Below, one piece after another: positions 6,945 through 14,795 of a stretch of DNA of 14,795 nt. Within the stretch, counting starts at the first letter, position 1; every line of letters begins with the position of its first letter. The DNA is taken from assembly GCF_050864855.1 (NCBI RefSeq), contig NZ_JBOZWW010000036.1, forward strand, positions 1 to 14,795. Reading direction: 5' to 3'. The translations under genes were made by a program, and so were the position numbers. The stretch comes from Cardinium hertigii_C (lineage in GTDB: Bacteria > Bacteroidota > Bacteroidia > Cytophagales > Amoebophilaceae). Below the pieces are notes generated by a model. It was not told the DNA's origin, made no database searches, and saw nothing but the letters and a program-made list of their open reading frames with translations.

Positions 6945-7305
6945 AGGAGAAATTATTGAAAATGTAGTGAGAAGAAGCGGTATCTCTATTTCAGTATTAG
7001 CTGAAAAAATAGGTATAAGTAGAAATACGCTCTACAACAGATTTAAAGAGCAAAATTTAAGCTATGACTTTATATTGACCTTGGGAAAGGTGTTGCACTA
7101 TAATTTTGCAGTGCATTTTCCTGAAATGAAGTCAGATAGAACACTTCCAGATGATGCTTGTGCAGAATTGTTTCAACTTGAGCAGAAATACGAGAGTCTT
7201 TTGGAAAAGTATAATTGGTTGTTGAAGTTTTTACTAAAAAAATCGCAAGATACAGACCAACATGCTTTGCGTAAGAAAATTAAAGAATTTATTAATGCTC
7301 CTTAG
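6934..7305 (+). CDS. Small helix-turn-helix DNA-binding protein
   Basis: Starting at the ATG at 6934 gives 123 residues (MQHRGEIIENVVRRSGISIS...). The frame is open from an ATG at 6898, but the 12 extra residues (MFFSYLLICQCQ) do not fit the fold and overlap the preceding short frame. Residues 2-50 form an HTH_3/Cro-like domain: GEIIENVVRRSGISISVLAE, then KIGISRNTLYNRFKEQNLSY with the recognition helix in SRNTLYNRF. The C-terminal half (LFQLEQKYESLLEKYNWLLK) is predicted helical and coiled-coil-like, suggesting dimerisation. Similar short HTH proteins occur in Bacteroidota, but I cannot name a target. Its stop is 11 bases before the preferred rsmA start, so both are probably co-transcribed. 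Confidence 0.75.
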   Translation: MQHRGEIIENVVRRSGISISVLAEKIGISRNTLYNRFKEQNLSYDFILTLGKVLHYNFAVHFPEMKSDRTLPDDACAELFQLEQKYESLLEKYNWLLKFLLKKSQDTDQHALRKKIKEFINAP

Positions 7306-7316
7306 TGTACACCAGT

Positions 7317-8105
7317 ATGTCAACTTCTATAAGAATTAAAAAATCATTGGGTCAGCATTTTTTAATAGATTCAGCTTTAGCCAGTCAAATAGCCAATCTA
7401 TTAACAGATGAAAGTTTAGGAGGTACGGTAATTGAAGTTGGACCGGGTAAGGGAAGCTTAACAGATGTATTGCGTCATAAGGCTATTGCTCGTTTATACC
7501 TTGTAGAGGTGGACGGTGACCTTATCCCTTATCTAAAAAAGAAATATGCCGCTTTAAGTGAGCGCATCATAGAAGCAGACTTTTTAAAGCTGCTGCTTAC
7601 AGAACAGTTTCAAGACAAACGGTTAACGATTATTGGTAATTTCCCTTATAATATTTCTTCTGAAATCCTCTTTAAAATTTTGGATAACCGTAGTGTAGTA
7701 GGTGAAATGGTAGGTATGTTTCAAAAAGAAGTAGCACAACGCATCACTGCTAAACCAGGTAGTAAGATCTATGGTATGCTTAGTGTCCTTTTACAAGCGT
7801 TCTATACTATCGCATACCATTTTACAGTGCCACCTGATTTTTTTTTCCCTCCTCCTAAAGTGGATTCTGCGGTTATTACCATGCACCGCAATAATCTACA
7901 AAAACTGCCATGTGATGAATCGTTGTTTTTTCAAATAGTAAAAAAGGGATTTCAGCACCGTAGAAAAAAATTACAAAATGCACTGGGTGGGTTGAAGCTA
8001 TCAAACAGATGTGCTGCTGGTTTATTGCATAAACGTGCAGAGGAACTAAGTGTGGCTGAATTTATAGCACTTACCAATGCATTGGCTGTCAAAACATTGG
8101 TTTAA
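7317..8105 (+). CDS. rsmA: 16S rRNA (adenine1518/1519-N6)-dimethyltransferase RsmA
   Basis: RsmA (KsgA) dimethylates A1518 and A1519 in helix 45 of 16S rRNA late in 30S assembly. From ATG 7317 the protein has 262 residues. Motifs are KKSLGQHFLID near the N-terminus, the SAM-binding loop VIEVGPGKGSLTD, the acidic residue in LYLVEVDGDL, IIEADFLK, and the catalytic IIGNFPYNISSEILF, in which NFPY replaces the more usual NLPY. PPDFFFPPPKVDSAVI and HRRKKLQNAL mark the C-terminal domain. A GTG at 7305 would extend it by four codons and overlap the preceding stop; the ATG is preferred because the family starts just before IRIKKSLGQHF. It follows the HTH gene closely. Confidence 0.95.
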   Translation: MSTSIRIKKSLGQHFLIDSALASQIANLLTDESLGGTVIEVGPGKGSLTDVLRHKAIARLYLVEVDGDLIPYLKKKYAALSERIIEADFLKLLLTEQFQDKRLTIIGNFPYNISSEILFKILDNRSVVGEMVGMFQKEVAQRITAKPGSKIYGMLSVLLQAFYTIAYHFTVPPDFFFPPPKVDSAVITMHRNNLQKLPCDESLFFQIVKKGFQHRRKKLQNALGGLKLSNRCAAGLLHKRAEELSVAEFIALTNALAVKTLV

Positions 8106-8120
8106 TCTATACTAGGCTAG

Positions 8121-8246
8121 ATGGAGAGGTTAATATTTCATCTTACAGACAGTAAAAATTATAGTCTTTTATATCGCTCTTTTACCATAACCATATTTCC
8201 CAAAATTGATGTAATAACCATCTATAGCAACGGCCTCATATCATGA
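8121..8246 (+). CDS. 41-residue open frame coupled to thyA
   Basis: ATG at 8121 runs to TGA at 8244-8246, overlapping the thyA start as ATGA, the geometry of translational coupling. The peptide begins MERLIFHLTDSKNYSLLYRS and ends TIFPKIDVITIYSNGLIS. No family is recognised. Its last 16 or so residues resemble the short frame at 247-312 (shared IF, V and YSNGL; 13 of 16 bases equal around the motif). It fills almost the whole gap between rsmA and thyA, and thyA has no visible Shine-Dalgarno site, so reading of this frame could deliver ribosomes to thyA. It could equally be a decayed relic. TAGG just before its ATG is a weak ribosome-binding candidate. Confidence 0.35.
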   Translation: MERLIFHLTDSKNYSLLYRSFTITIFPKIDVITIYSNGLIS

Positions 8247-9037
8247 AACCATATTTAGCATTACTACAACATATTTTAGCAGAAGGAGTTGACAAAAAAG
8301 ATAGGACTGGAACGGGTACAAAAAGTCTTTTTGGCTACCAAATGCGGTTTAATCTAGAAGAAGGATTTCCACTGATTACCAGTAAAAAAGTGCATCTACG
8401 CTCTATTATTTATGAATTACTGTGGTTTTTAAGTGGTGATACAAATGTACATTATTTGCAACAACATGGCGTTACCATATGGGATGAATGGGCCTCCAAA
8501 GAGGGGGAACTAGGCCCTATTTATGGCCACCAATGGCGGAGTTGGCCTACAGCAACAGGTGTAAAAATTGATCAAATAAGCGAAGTGATACAGGAAATTA
8601 AAGCTAATCCTGATTCACGTAGGCTATTGGTAAGTGCATGGAACGTCGGTGAAATTTCTAAAATGGCATTGCCACCTTGTCATGCTTTTTTTCAATTTTA
8701 CGTAGCAAATGGGACACTATCTTGTCAACTTTACCAACGTAGTGCGGATGTTTTCTTAGGGGTTCCTTTTAATATTGCCTCTTATGCACTTCTTACGATG
8801 ATGATGGCGCAAGTGTGTCAATTAAAACCTGGCACGTTGATTCATACGCTTGGTGATGCACATTTATACTATAATCACCTGGAACAAGCAAGTTTACAAC
8901 TGAAACGTTCTCCTTATCCGTTGCCTACTATGCAACTTAACCAAAGCGTAACAGATTTATTTAGTTTTGTTTATGAAGATTTTACATTGCAACATTACCT
9001 ACATCATCCAGCTATTAAAGGAGTGGTTTCTGTATAA
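8243..9037 (+). CDS. thyA: Thymidylate synthase ThyA
   Basis: ThyA makes dTMP from dUMP using methylene-tetrahydrofolate as both carbon donor and reductant. The protein has 264 residues, the same length as the E. coli enzyme. It shows DRTGTGTKSLFGYQMRF (residues 20-36), ELLWFLSGDTNV (58-69), IWDEWA (79-84), GPIYGHQWR (91-99) and PDSRRLLVSAWN (123-134). PPCHAFFQFYV places the nucleophilic cysteine at residue 146, as in E. coli. LYQRSADVFLGVPFNIASYA and TLGDAHLYYNHLEQ complete the active site. All catalytic and dUMP-binding residues appear present and the C-terminus is complete. It is the last plus-strand gene of the block and converges on the LD-carboxypeptidase gene with only 48 bases between them; no strong terminator hairpin is visible there. 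Confidence 0.97.
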   Translation: MKPYLALLQHILAEGVDKKDRTGTGTKSLFGYQMRFNLEEGFPLITSKKVHLRSIIYELLWFLSGDTNVHYLQQHGVTIWDEWASKEGELGPIYGHQWRSWPTATGVKIDQISEVIQEIKANPDSRRLLVSAWNVGEISKMALPPCHAFFQFYVANGTLSCQLYQRSADVFLGVPFNIASYALLTMMMAQVCQLKPGTLIHTLGDAHLYYNHLEQASLQLKRSPYPLPTMQLNQSVTDLFSFVYEDFTLQHYLHHPAIKGVVSV

Positions 9038-9085
9038 CGATATGTTTGGTACTAAATCTTAATTTTCTTTAAGTATTCGGAAAAT

Positions 9086-10051
9086 TTATACTTTCATGAT
9101 TAGCTTAAAGGTACCTTCATCGACAAAAACAATTTGACTAGTAGTGTTATAAATAATCGGATCATTTGTGGTTCCATGTCCAAACCTATTTGTTTTAAAG
9201 ACTGGGATGGGTAAAATAGATGCAAACTGATTCAGTGTTGTTATAATATCTTTATTATCGGTGCCACAATGGCCAAATAGTATGGCTTTTACATTTTTTA
9301 GTAGACCAGCTTGTTTAAAGTGCAGTAAGGTACGATCTAGTTGATAAGCTTTTATTTGCGTATCTTCCAGAAAAAGAATTTTTCCTTCTGTTTTTACTTG
9401 CCAGATTGTACCAATACCTGTCTGCAGGACGGTTATATTGCCACCTGTAAGCTTACCATCTACCGTATGGATAGCTTGTGCTGCTGCATTAATCGGAAAT
9501 AGTTGATCAATTGTAGCCTGTTTAACTTTTCCGCAAATGATTTCAGCTATCTTTGTAAAATTAGCACGTTTTTTATCACTTTTCAGTATTTCAACTATTC
9601 CACTTCCGTGAATCGTTTTCCAGCCCCATGTTTGTGTCAAGAAAATATGGAGCGCAGTTATATCACTATATCCTATAAAAAATTTCTCTCTGGCAGGTAT
9701 CGTTAATTTCTGTAAAGCAGGTATCAACTTAGCAGCACCATATCCTCCACGTAATGTCCATACTACATGACTGGTCCTATCCAACAGTGCATCCTTTAAG
9801 TATTTAAATCTTGCTTCATCACTATTAGAATGAAAAACATATCGGCTTTGATCAAAGCATCCATTGGGTATATTTAATGCCAATGAAGTGATGCTTTTCA
9901 AAGCAGTTAACTCGCCTTTATTGATACCTGAAGCAGGTGCAACGACTGCAATGGGTATATCTTTTAAGAGGTTAATAAAATTAACATTCTGATTTTCAAA
10001 TTTTACAATTGAAAAATTCGCTAGTAAAAAGATATAGTGGGGATAAAGCAC
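9086..10051 (-). CDS. Muramoyltetrapeptide LD-carboxypeptidase (LdcA, peptidase family S66)
   Basis: S66 LD-carboxypeptidases remove the terminal D-Ala from murein tetrapeptides during cell-wall recycling; some relatives act on microcin C-like peptides. In 321 residues I see IAVVAPASG (34-42), VVWTLRGGYGAAKLIP (96-111) and FIGYSDITALHIF with the nucleophile Ser129. GKLTGGNITVLQTGIGT (199-215), LFLEDTQIKAYQLDRTL with Glu229, and GHGTTNDPI with His292 follow. These complete the Ser-Glu-His triad. The first 30 residues precede the usual family start; they contain a modest hydrophobic stretch (YIFLLANFSIV) that could be a weak signal, or translation may begin later at a non-ATG codon. The gene stands alone between thyA (convergent) and ftsK (183 bases upstream). 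Its presence suggests murein is, or recently was, made. Confidence 0.9.
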   Translation of the reverse strand: MLYPHYIFLLANFSIVKFENQNVNFINLLKDIPIAVVAPASGINKGELTALKSITSLALNIPNGCFDQSRYVFHSNSDEARFKYLKDALLDRTSHVVWTLRGGYGAAKLIPALQKLTIPAREKFFIGYSDITALHIFLTQTWGWKTIHGSGIVEILKSDKKRANFTKIAEIICGKVKQATIDQLFPINAAAQAIHTVDGKLTGGNITVLQTGIGTIWQVKTEGKILFLEDTQIKAYQLDRTLLHFKQAGLLKNVKAILFGHCGTDNKDIITTLNQFASILPIPVFKTNRFGHGTTNDPIIYNTTSQIVFVDEGTFKLIMKV

Positions 10052-10234
10052 TTATGCATAATGGTTAATATTTAAATGTATTTATAAATTTATAAAGTTT
10101 TAAAATAGGGCAACAATCTGGGGGTAATGGCAAACATCAGCACTAATTTTTAAAGACAAACCCCAAAATAATCTTTATCAGTAGAGTGCTTTGCTATCCA
10201 TATGCTGTGTCAGCCAATACATAGCTATTAAAAT

Positions 10235-12667
10235 TTAGTCTTTGCGTGGTAACCTAGCCAATATTTCATTTAAGCTGGCTTCATCTGTTACCAAAACTTC
10301 TCGCGCTTTACTCCCTTCAAAAGGACCTACAATGCCTGCAGCTTCTAATTGGTCTATAAGCCTTCCAGATCGGTTATAGCCCAGCTTCAGTTTTCGTTGA
10401 ATCAAAGAAGTACTTCCTTGTTGATGTAAAACAATCAGTCTTGCTGCCTCTTCAAATAGAGGATCTGTTGATTGTAAATCTACTGGCACGCCATCCTCTT
10501 TGTCTTCTTCATCATAAGTAGGCAGCAGATAGGCAGATGGGTAGCCTTGTTGTCCACCAATATAGCTGCAAATACGTTCCACTTCTGCGGTATCTAAAAA
10601 GGGAGTTTGTAATCGAATAATATCAGAGTTCATAGAGAGCAACATATCACCATTTCCTACTAATTGCTCTGCACCACTTGCATCTAAAATGGTTCTAGAA
10701 TCAATCCTTGAACTTACTTTGTAGGAAATCCTAACAGGAAAGTTGGCTTTGATAATACCAGTAATAACATTTACAGAGGGTCTTTGTGTAGCCAATACAA
10801 GATGTATCCCAATGGCACGTGCCAATTGGGCCAGTCGGGCAATAGGTACTTCTATTTCCTTACCTGCCGTCATCATCATATCTGCAAATTCATCTATAAC
10901 CAATACAATGTAAGGTAAAAACCGATGCCCTTCTTGAGGAGTTAGTATCCTTTTTATGAATTTTTCATTGTATTCTTTAATGTTGCGGGTCCCTGCTTCC
11001 TTGAGCAGTTCATACCGATGGTCCATTTCAATGCATAAAGAATTAAGGGTATGGATTACTTTTTTGGTTTCTGTAATAATAGGTTCTTCACTGATCGGTA
11101 ATTTTGCTAAAAAATGACGTTCCAATCTATTATACAAAGAAAGTTCTACCTTTTTAGGGTCTACTAATACCAGTTTTAATTGAGAGGGATGCTTTTTATA
11201 AATCAAAGAGGTCAGTAGCACATTGAGCCCCACAGATTTTCCTTGTCCAGTAGCACCGGCAATCAGTAGATGCGGCATACGGCTCAAATCTGCAATAAAC
11301 AATTCGTTTGAGATCGACTTACCCAATACAATAGGTAAATCCATCTTTCCTTTTAAAAATTTCTCAGAGCCAACCATCTCCTGGAGCGGTACTACTTCTC
11401 TATTTTTATTGGGTACTTCAATACCAATGGTTCCTTTTCCTGGTATGGGTGCAATGATCCGAATACCTAATGCAGCCAAGTTAAGTGCAATATCGTCTTC
11501 GAGATTTTTTATCTTGGAAATTTTGACTCCTGCTTCGGGTACTATTTCATAAAGGGTAACAGTAGGACCAATAGTAGCTTTTATTTTGGCAATATTTATC
11601 TTGAAGTTCTGTAGCGTTTGTACAATATTATTTTTATTGATAGCCAATTCTTCTTGTGTAACAGATAGCTGTTCTTGTGTATACCGTTTTAGTAGATCTA
11701 AAGGAGGATATTTATAATTAGATAGATCTAAAGTTGGATCGTAGTTTTCACTCCGGATGTGGCTTAAGGGTATGGTTGAACCAATAGCAGATGGAGGCGC
11801 TTGAGACAAATTTGGTGGTTCAGGGGCAACTATTTCAAAAGCCACGTTGCTTTTGTGCAGTGCAACAGTGTCTGCACCAGTTTGATCCTTTATATGCTTT
11901 GAATCTCTAGTAGCATCTGCAGTCGTTATATTACTCGTTTTTTTTTTACTAGAGGGGACCTCACTTTCTCTATTAAATGTTTCATCCACTATTCTATTAC
12001 TTTCTTGATCAACCAAACAGGTAACATTATTCTTTGCTTTTTTGCTTGAGAATAAATTAATATTTGGTAAAGAAGTTATATTAAAACATATGACCGCAAA
12101 AATGATCAAAGTAACCACAAGAAAAATAAAAGTACCATAGCCTAATAAATTTTTAAACAAGATGCCAAGTGTATAAGCAATTCCTCCAAGGTAATTGGCC
12201 AATAGGACAGCAGTTGGGTAGAGTGCGTATAGATAGCCCAGTAAAATATTAAACCATAATACCAGAAAAATGGAGGCCATCATCACTTTTAATAAAGAAA
12301 GATTTGCACAAATTTTTTGTGTAACCATTTTTATACCAACTAAAAATAGACAAGGCAAAAAAATAAAAGCAGTGATACCCCACCATATATGGACACAATA
12401 ATAGCTTATAAAAGCGCCTGTAAAACCTAACCAGTTGCCAGTGGCCAGATTGGACGATTTTAGACCTATCCTTCCAATAGATTCAATAATATATTGATCT
12501 TTAGCGCCATGAATAAGATGCGCTAAAAAGGAAAATGCTAAAAAAATAGTTATCCCCTGCAGCAAAAGCCCAATGGTTATTTTAGTACGTTGATCTAGTA
12601 TAAATGACTTTGACGGACTACTTTTTTTAGGCGTGTCTGGTTGGATTTTATAATTGTTTTGGGCCAT
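10235..12667 (-). CDS. ftsK: DNA translocase FtsK/SpoIIIE
   Basis: FtsK is a septum-anchored hexameric motor that clears and aligns chromosome termini for XerCD dimer resolution. The 810-residue protein has an N-terminal membrane domain with about four to five helices (30-52, 83-112, 126-147, 153-175, 178-197). A Ser/Lys/Asn-rich linker (about 200-310) is short compared with E. coli FtsK. The motor domain has GATGQGKS (Walker A, 471-478), IVLVIDEFAD (Walker B, 587-596) and LATQRPSVNVITGIIKANFP (625-644). A C-terminal winged-helix gamma domain (about 734-795, LIQRKLKLGYNRSGRLIDQL) would read KOPS-like sequences. The total length is typical of Bacteroidota FtsK. Upstream, the DUF59 gene ends 57 bases away, so the two may be co-transcribed. 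No frameshift was seen. Confidence 0.96.
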   Translation of the reverse strand: MAQNNYKIQPDTPKKSSPSKSFILDQRTKITIGLLLQGITIFLAFSFLAHLIHGAKDQYIIESIGRIGLKSSNLATGNWLGFTGAFISYYCVHIWWGITAFIFLPCLFLVGIKMVTQKICANLSLLKVMMASIFLVLWFNILLGYLYALYPTAVLLANYLGGIAYTLGILFKNLLGYGTFIFLVVTLIIFAVICFNITSLPNINLFSSKKAKNNVTCLVDQESNRIVDETFNRESEVPSSKKKTSNITTADATRDSKHIKDQTGADTVALHKSNVAFEIVAPEPPNLSQAPPSAIGSTIPLSHIRSENYDPTLDLSNYKYPPLDLLKRYTQEQLSVTQEELAINKNNIVQTLQNFKINIAKIKATIGPTVTLYEIVPEAGVKISKIKNLEDDIALNLAALGIRIIAPIPGKGTIGIEVPNKNREVVPLQEMVGSEKFLKGKMDLPIVLGKSISNELFIADLSRMPHLLIAGATGQGKSVGLNVLLTSLIYKKHPSQLKLVLVDPKKVELSLYNRLERHFLAKLPISEEPIITETKKVIHTLNSLCIEMDHRYELLKEAGTRNIKEYNEKFIKRILTPQEGHRFLPYIVLVIDEFADMMMTAGKEIEVPIARLAQLARAIGIHLVLATQRPSVNVITGIIKANFPVRISYKVSSRIDSRTILDASGAEQLVGNGDMLLSMNSDIIRLQTPFLDTAEVERICSYIGGQQGYPSAYLLPTYDEEDKEDGVPVDLQSTDPLFEEAARLIVLHQQGSTSLIQRKLKLGYNRSGRLIDQLEAAGIVGPFEGSKAREVLVTDEASLNEILARLPRKD

Positions 12668-12724
12668 TCAATAAAGGAAAGAAATATAAAAAATATAATC
12701 TGGAACAGATTATGTAGAGAAAAC

Positions 12725-13141
12725 TTAAGCAAATCCCAATTCTAATTTCGCTGCTTCAGACATTCGATCCATTGTATAAGCTGGCTCAAAGGTAAGATGC
12801 ACGGTTACTGCATGTACGCCCTCTATGGCTTTGATTTTTTCTTCTACTTGACTAGGTATAATATCTGCCGCTGGACAATTAGGAGAAGTAAGTGTCATTA
12901 AGATCTCAATATTATTTAGTGGTAAAATTGTAATTTCGTAAATAAGCCCTAGTTCATAGATATCTACAGGTATTTCCGGATCGTAAACTTGTTTAATGGC
13001 TTCTATGACTTGTTCTTTTTGAACCATAGTAATTGATTTAAGTAGTGGATTCATTCTAATATAACCAATCATCTCTAAAACAGATACGATTGGTTTACAT
13101 AAAGCAGACCACTTAATAATATTTTGAGTTTGGATTGTCAA
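12725..13141 (-). CDS. DUF59/MIP18 family iron-sulfur assembly protein (SufT/PaaD-like)
   Basis: The MIP18/DUF59 domain occurs in SufT-type proteins that help deliver Fe-S clusters. The core begins near residue 39: MVQKEQVIEAIKQVYDPEIP, then VDIYELGLIYEI (DPEIPV at 54-59), LMTLTSPNCPAADIIP with the conserved Cys89, and VTVHLTFEPAYTMDRMSEAA, where the usual family ending is 'W.P.W....MSE.A'. The first 38 residues are atypical and in-frame ATGs occur at residues 24, 30 and 39; the last (13027) gives about 100 residues, the usual family length, so it is a strong alternative start. No Shine-Dalgarno site discriminates between them. In many Bacteroidota this gene sits with suf genes; here it stands before ftsK, suggesting rearrangement. 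Confidence 0.85.
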   Translation of the reverse strand: MTIQTQNIIKWSALCKPIVSVLEMIGYIRMNPLLKSITMVQKEQVIEAIKQVYDPEIPVDIYELGLIYEITILPLNNIEILMTLTSPNCPAADIIPSQVEEKIKAIEGVHAVTVHLTFEPAYTMDRMSEAAKLELGFA

Positions 13142-13146
13142 AAAAA

Positions 13147-13355
13147 TTACCAGCTCAAGCCAAATCCCCTAGCAAAAGCAACTGTACCTGTGTTGGTCTG
13201 CACATCATAGTCATACCAAATATTGACAGGCAGTTTTCCTTTTGGTATCAATTTACCCGTTAGTATTGCGCCAAGGGATTCCATGGATTACTATTTACAT
13301 CAACAATTGGGGCAAAATCTATAGGTCCAATAGCACCACTTTTTAAGTTTAAGGA
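13147..13355 (-). pseudogene. Remnant of a GH3 family glycosidase (NagZ/BglX-like) with large internal deletion
   Basis: Two pieces of one glycoside hydrolase family 3 gene lie side by side in different frames. From 13355 down to about 13275 the minus strand reads SLNLKSGAIGPIDFAPIVDV then NSNPWNP. This is the N-terminal barrel motif (FAP.VDVN.NP.NP). From 13284 to the stop at 13147-13149 it reads ESLGAILTGKLIPKGKLPVN, and the protein ends FARGFGLSW, resembling the C-terminal domain (L.G...P.GKLPV ... FG.GLS). In intact family members several hundred residues separate these blocks, so about 1 kb or more is gone and the junction shifts frame near 13276-13286. A stop (TAA, 13356-13358) closes the upstream side. 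The gene cannot make a working enzyme. Its relatives act on N-acetylglucosamine linkages or beta-glucosides, and cell-wall recycling is the likely former role. Confidence 0.7.
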
Positions 13356-13480
13356 TTAGTTGTTGGACAAATAAACAGTCTAAAAAATCTATAAAAATCT
13401 CTATAATTTTATGGCTAGACCAATTTTTACTATTGTAATGGCTTAGTGGTCCTAAAAACATCTTTTATTTGAAAAAAATA

Positions 13481-13511
13481 TTTGCGGATTTAAATAAAAG
13501 TTATACCTTTG
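13481..13511 (+). promoter_or_regulatory. Bacteroidota-type sigma-A promoter for 23S rRNA
   Basis: TTTG at 13481-13484 and TACCTTTG at 13504-13511 are separated by 19 bases. This matches the -33 TTTG / -7 TAnnTTTG architecture of Bacteroidota housekeeping promoters exactly. An AT-rich tract (13461-13480) just upstream could act as an UP-like element. Transcription would begin around 13516-13520 and read into the leader and the 23S gene. Confidence 0.75.
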
Positions 13512-13602
13512 TATTACGATTCGACACAAGATAAAAATATAAAAGTGTTAGAAGCATTAAAAGTGCAGAAATACAAAATAAAACTGTGTCTTTCTTAAAG
13601 AG

Positions 13603-13613
13603 TGTTCTTTGAC
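13603..13613 (+). promoter_or_regulatory. boxA-like rRNA antitermination element
   Basis: TGTTCTTTGAC resembles the boxA of rRNA leaders (E. coli TGCTCTTTAACA) and the TTCTTTGAC element common in Bacteroidota rRNA leaders. It lies between the promoter and the 23S 5' end, where a NusB/NusE recognition site would be expected. Confidence 0.6.
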
Positions 13614-13640
13614 TTATTGTAAAAGCAAAATAAGGTAGAT

Positions 13641-13662
13641 TAAATTTCTTTTTAGAAATTTA
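13641..13662 (+). other. Leader hairpin before 23S rRNA
   Basis: Perfect 9-base arms TAAATTTCT and AGAAATTTA surround a TTTT loop, about 25 bases before the mature 23S 5' end. It could be an rRNA processing or antitermination structure. It is not followed by a U tract and should not terminate. The leader 13512-13686 also holds GACACA/TGTGTC arms (13523-13528 and 13585-13590) and no recognisable tRNA. Confidence 0.4.
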
Positions 13663-13686
13663 GCGTATCTCCATTTCAAGAGCGAG

Positions 13687-14795
<1,109 letters not shown>

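Noticed and set aside
9038..9085. CTTAA/TTAAG hairpin as terminator between thyA and the LD-carboxypeptidase gene
   Set aside because: Only five weak A-T-rich pairs and no convincing U tract.
9503..9706. Plus-strand 67-codon frame
   Set aside because: It is antisense to the LD-carboxypeptidase gene and has no recognisable features.
10813..10824. TGGCACGTGCCA palindrome considered as a second parS
   Set aside because: It shares only the CACGTG core; the flanking bases do not fit parS, and it lies in conserved ftsK coding sequence.
11223..11552. Plus-strand 109-codon frame
   Set aside because: It is a shadow of the conserved FtsK motor domain.

Overview
The window is AT-rich and has long non-coding gaps, a transposase start, a gene remnant and housekeeping genes. 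Several features point to a reduced, probably host-associated Bacteroidota genome, most likely near Amoebophilaceae ('Candidatus Cardinium' / 'Candidatus Amoebophilus'). They are: a parA-parB-DUF5683 operon typical of the phylum; a Bacteroidota-type promoter (TTTG, 19 bases, TACCTTTG) before the 23S rRNA gene; few Shine-Dalgarno sites; and gene decay. The phylum is well supported. The genus is an inference that only a database comparison can settle.

Layout. 1-105 (-): first 35 codons of an IS5-type transposase running off the left edge. 106-406: AT-rich spacer with a doubtful 21-codon reading frame. 407-2697 (-): tightly coupled parA-parB-DUF5683 operon (chromosome segregation plus a membrane protein). 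2698-3071: spacer. 3072-4934 (-): mnmG (tRNA U34 modification) with a near-perfect parS site in its leader, so ParB has a target beside its own operon; this suggests an origin-proximal location. 5205-5654 (-): ndk. 5655-6047: spacer with a dubious 103-codon frame. 6048-9037 (+): lipB, a short frame with a palindrome, a small HTH regulator, rsmA, a 41-codon frame coupled to thyA, and thyA. 9086-13141 (-): an LdcA-type LD-carboxypeptidase, ftsK and a DUF59/MIP18 Fe-S assembly protein. 13147-13355 (-): a gutted GH3 glycosidase gene in which an N-terminal motif is fused out of frame to the C-terminal end. 13481 to the right edge (+): promoter, boxA-like element, leader hairpin and the first ~1.1 kb of 23S rRNA.

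The genes serve DNA segregation (ParAB/parS, FtsK), nucleotide supply (Ndk, ThyA), translation (MnmG, RsmA, 23S rRNA) and cofactors (LipB, DUF59). A cell-wall recycling theme is partly eroded: LdcA looks intact while the GH3 gene is dead.

The observations most worth following are the separately promoted 23S rRNA gene, the GH3 deletion remnant, the parS site overlapping the mnmG leader, two short frames sharing a YSNGL ending about 8 kb apart, and the palindrome in front of the HTH gene. I did not find a convincing new multi-gene system.
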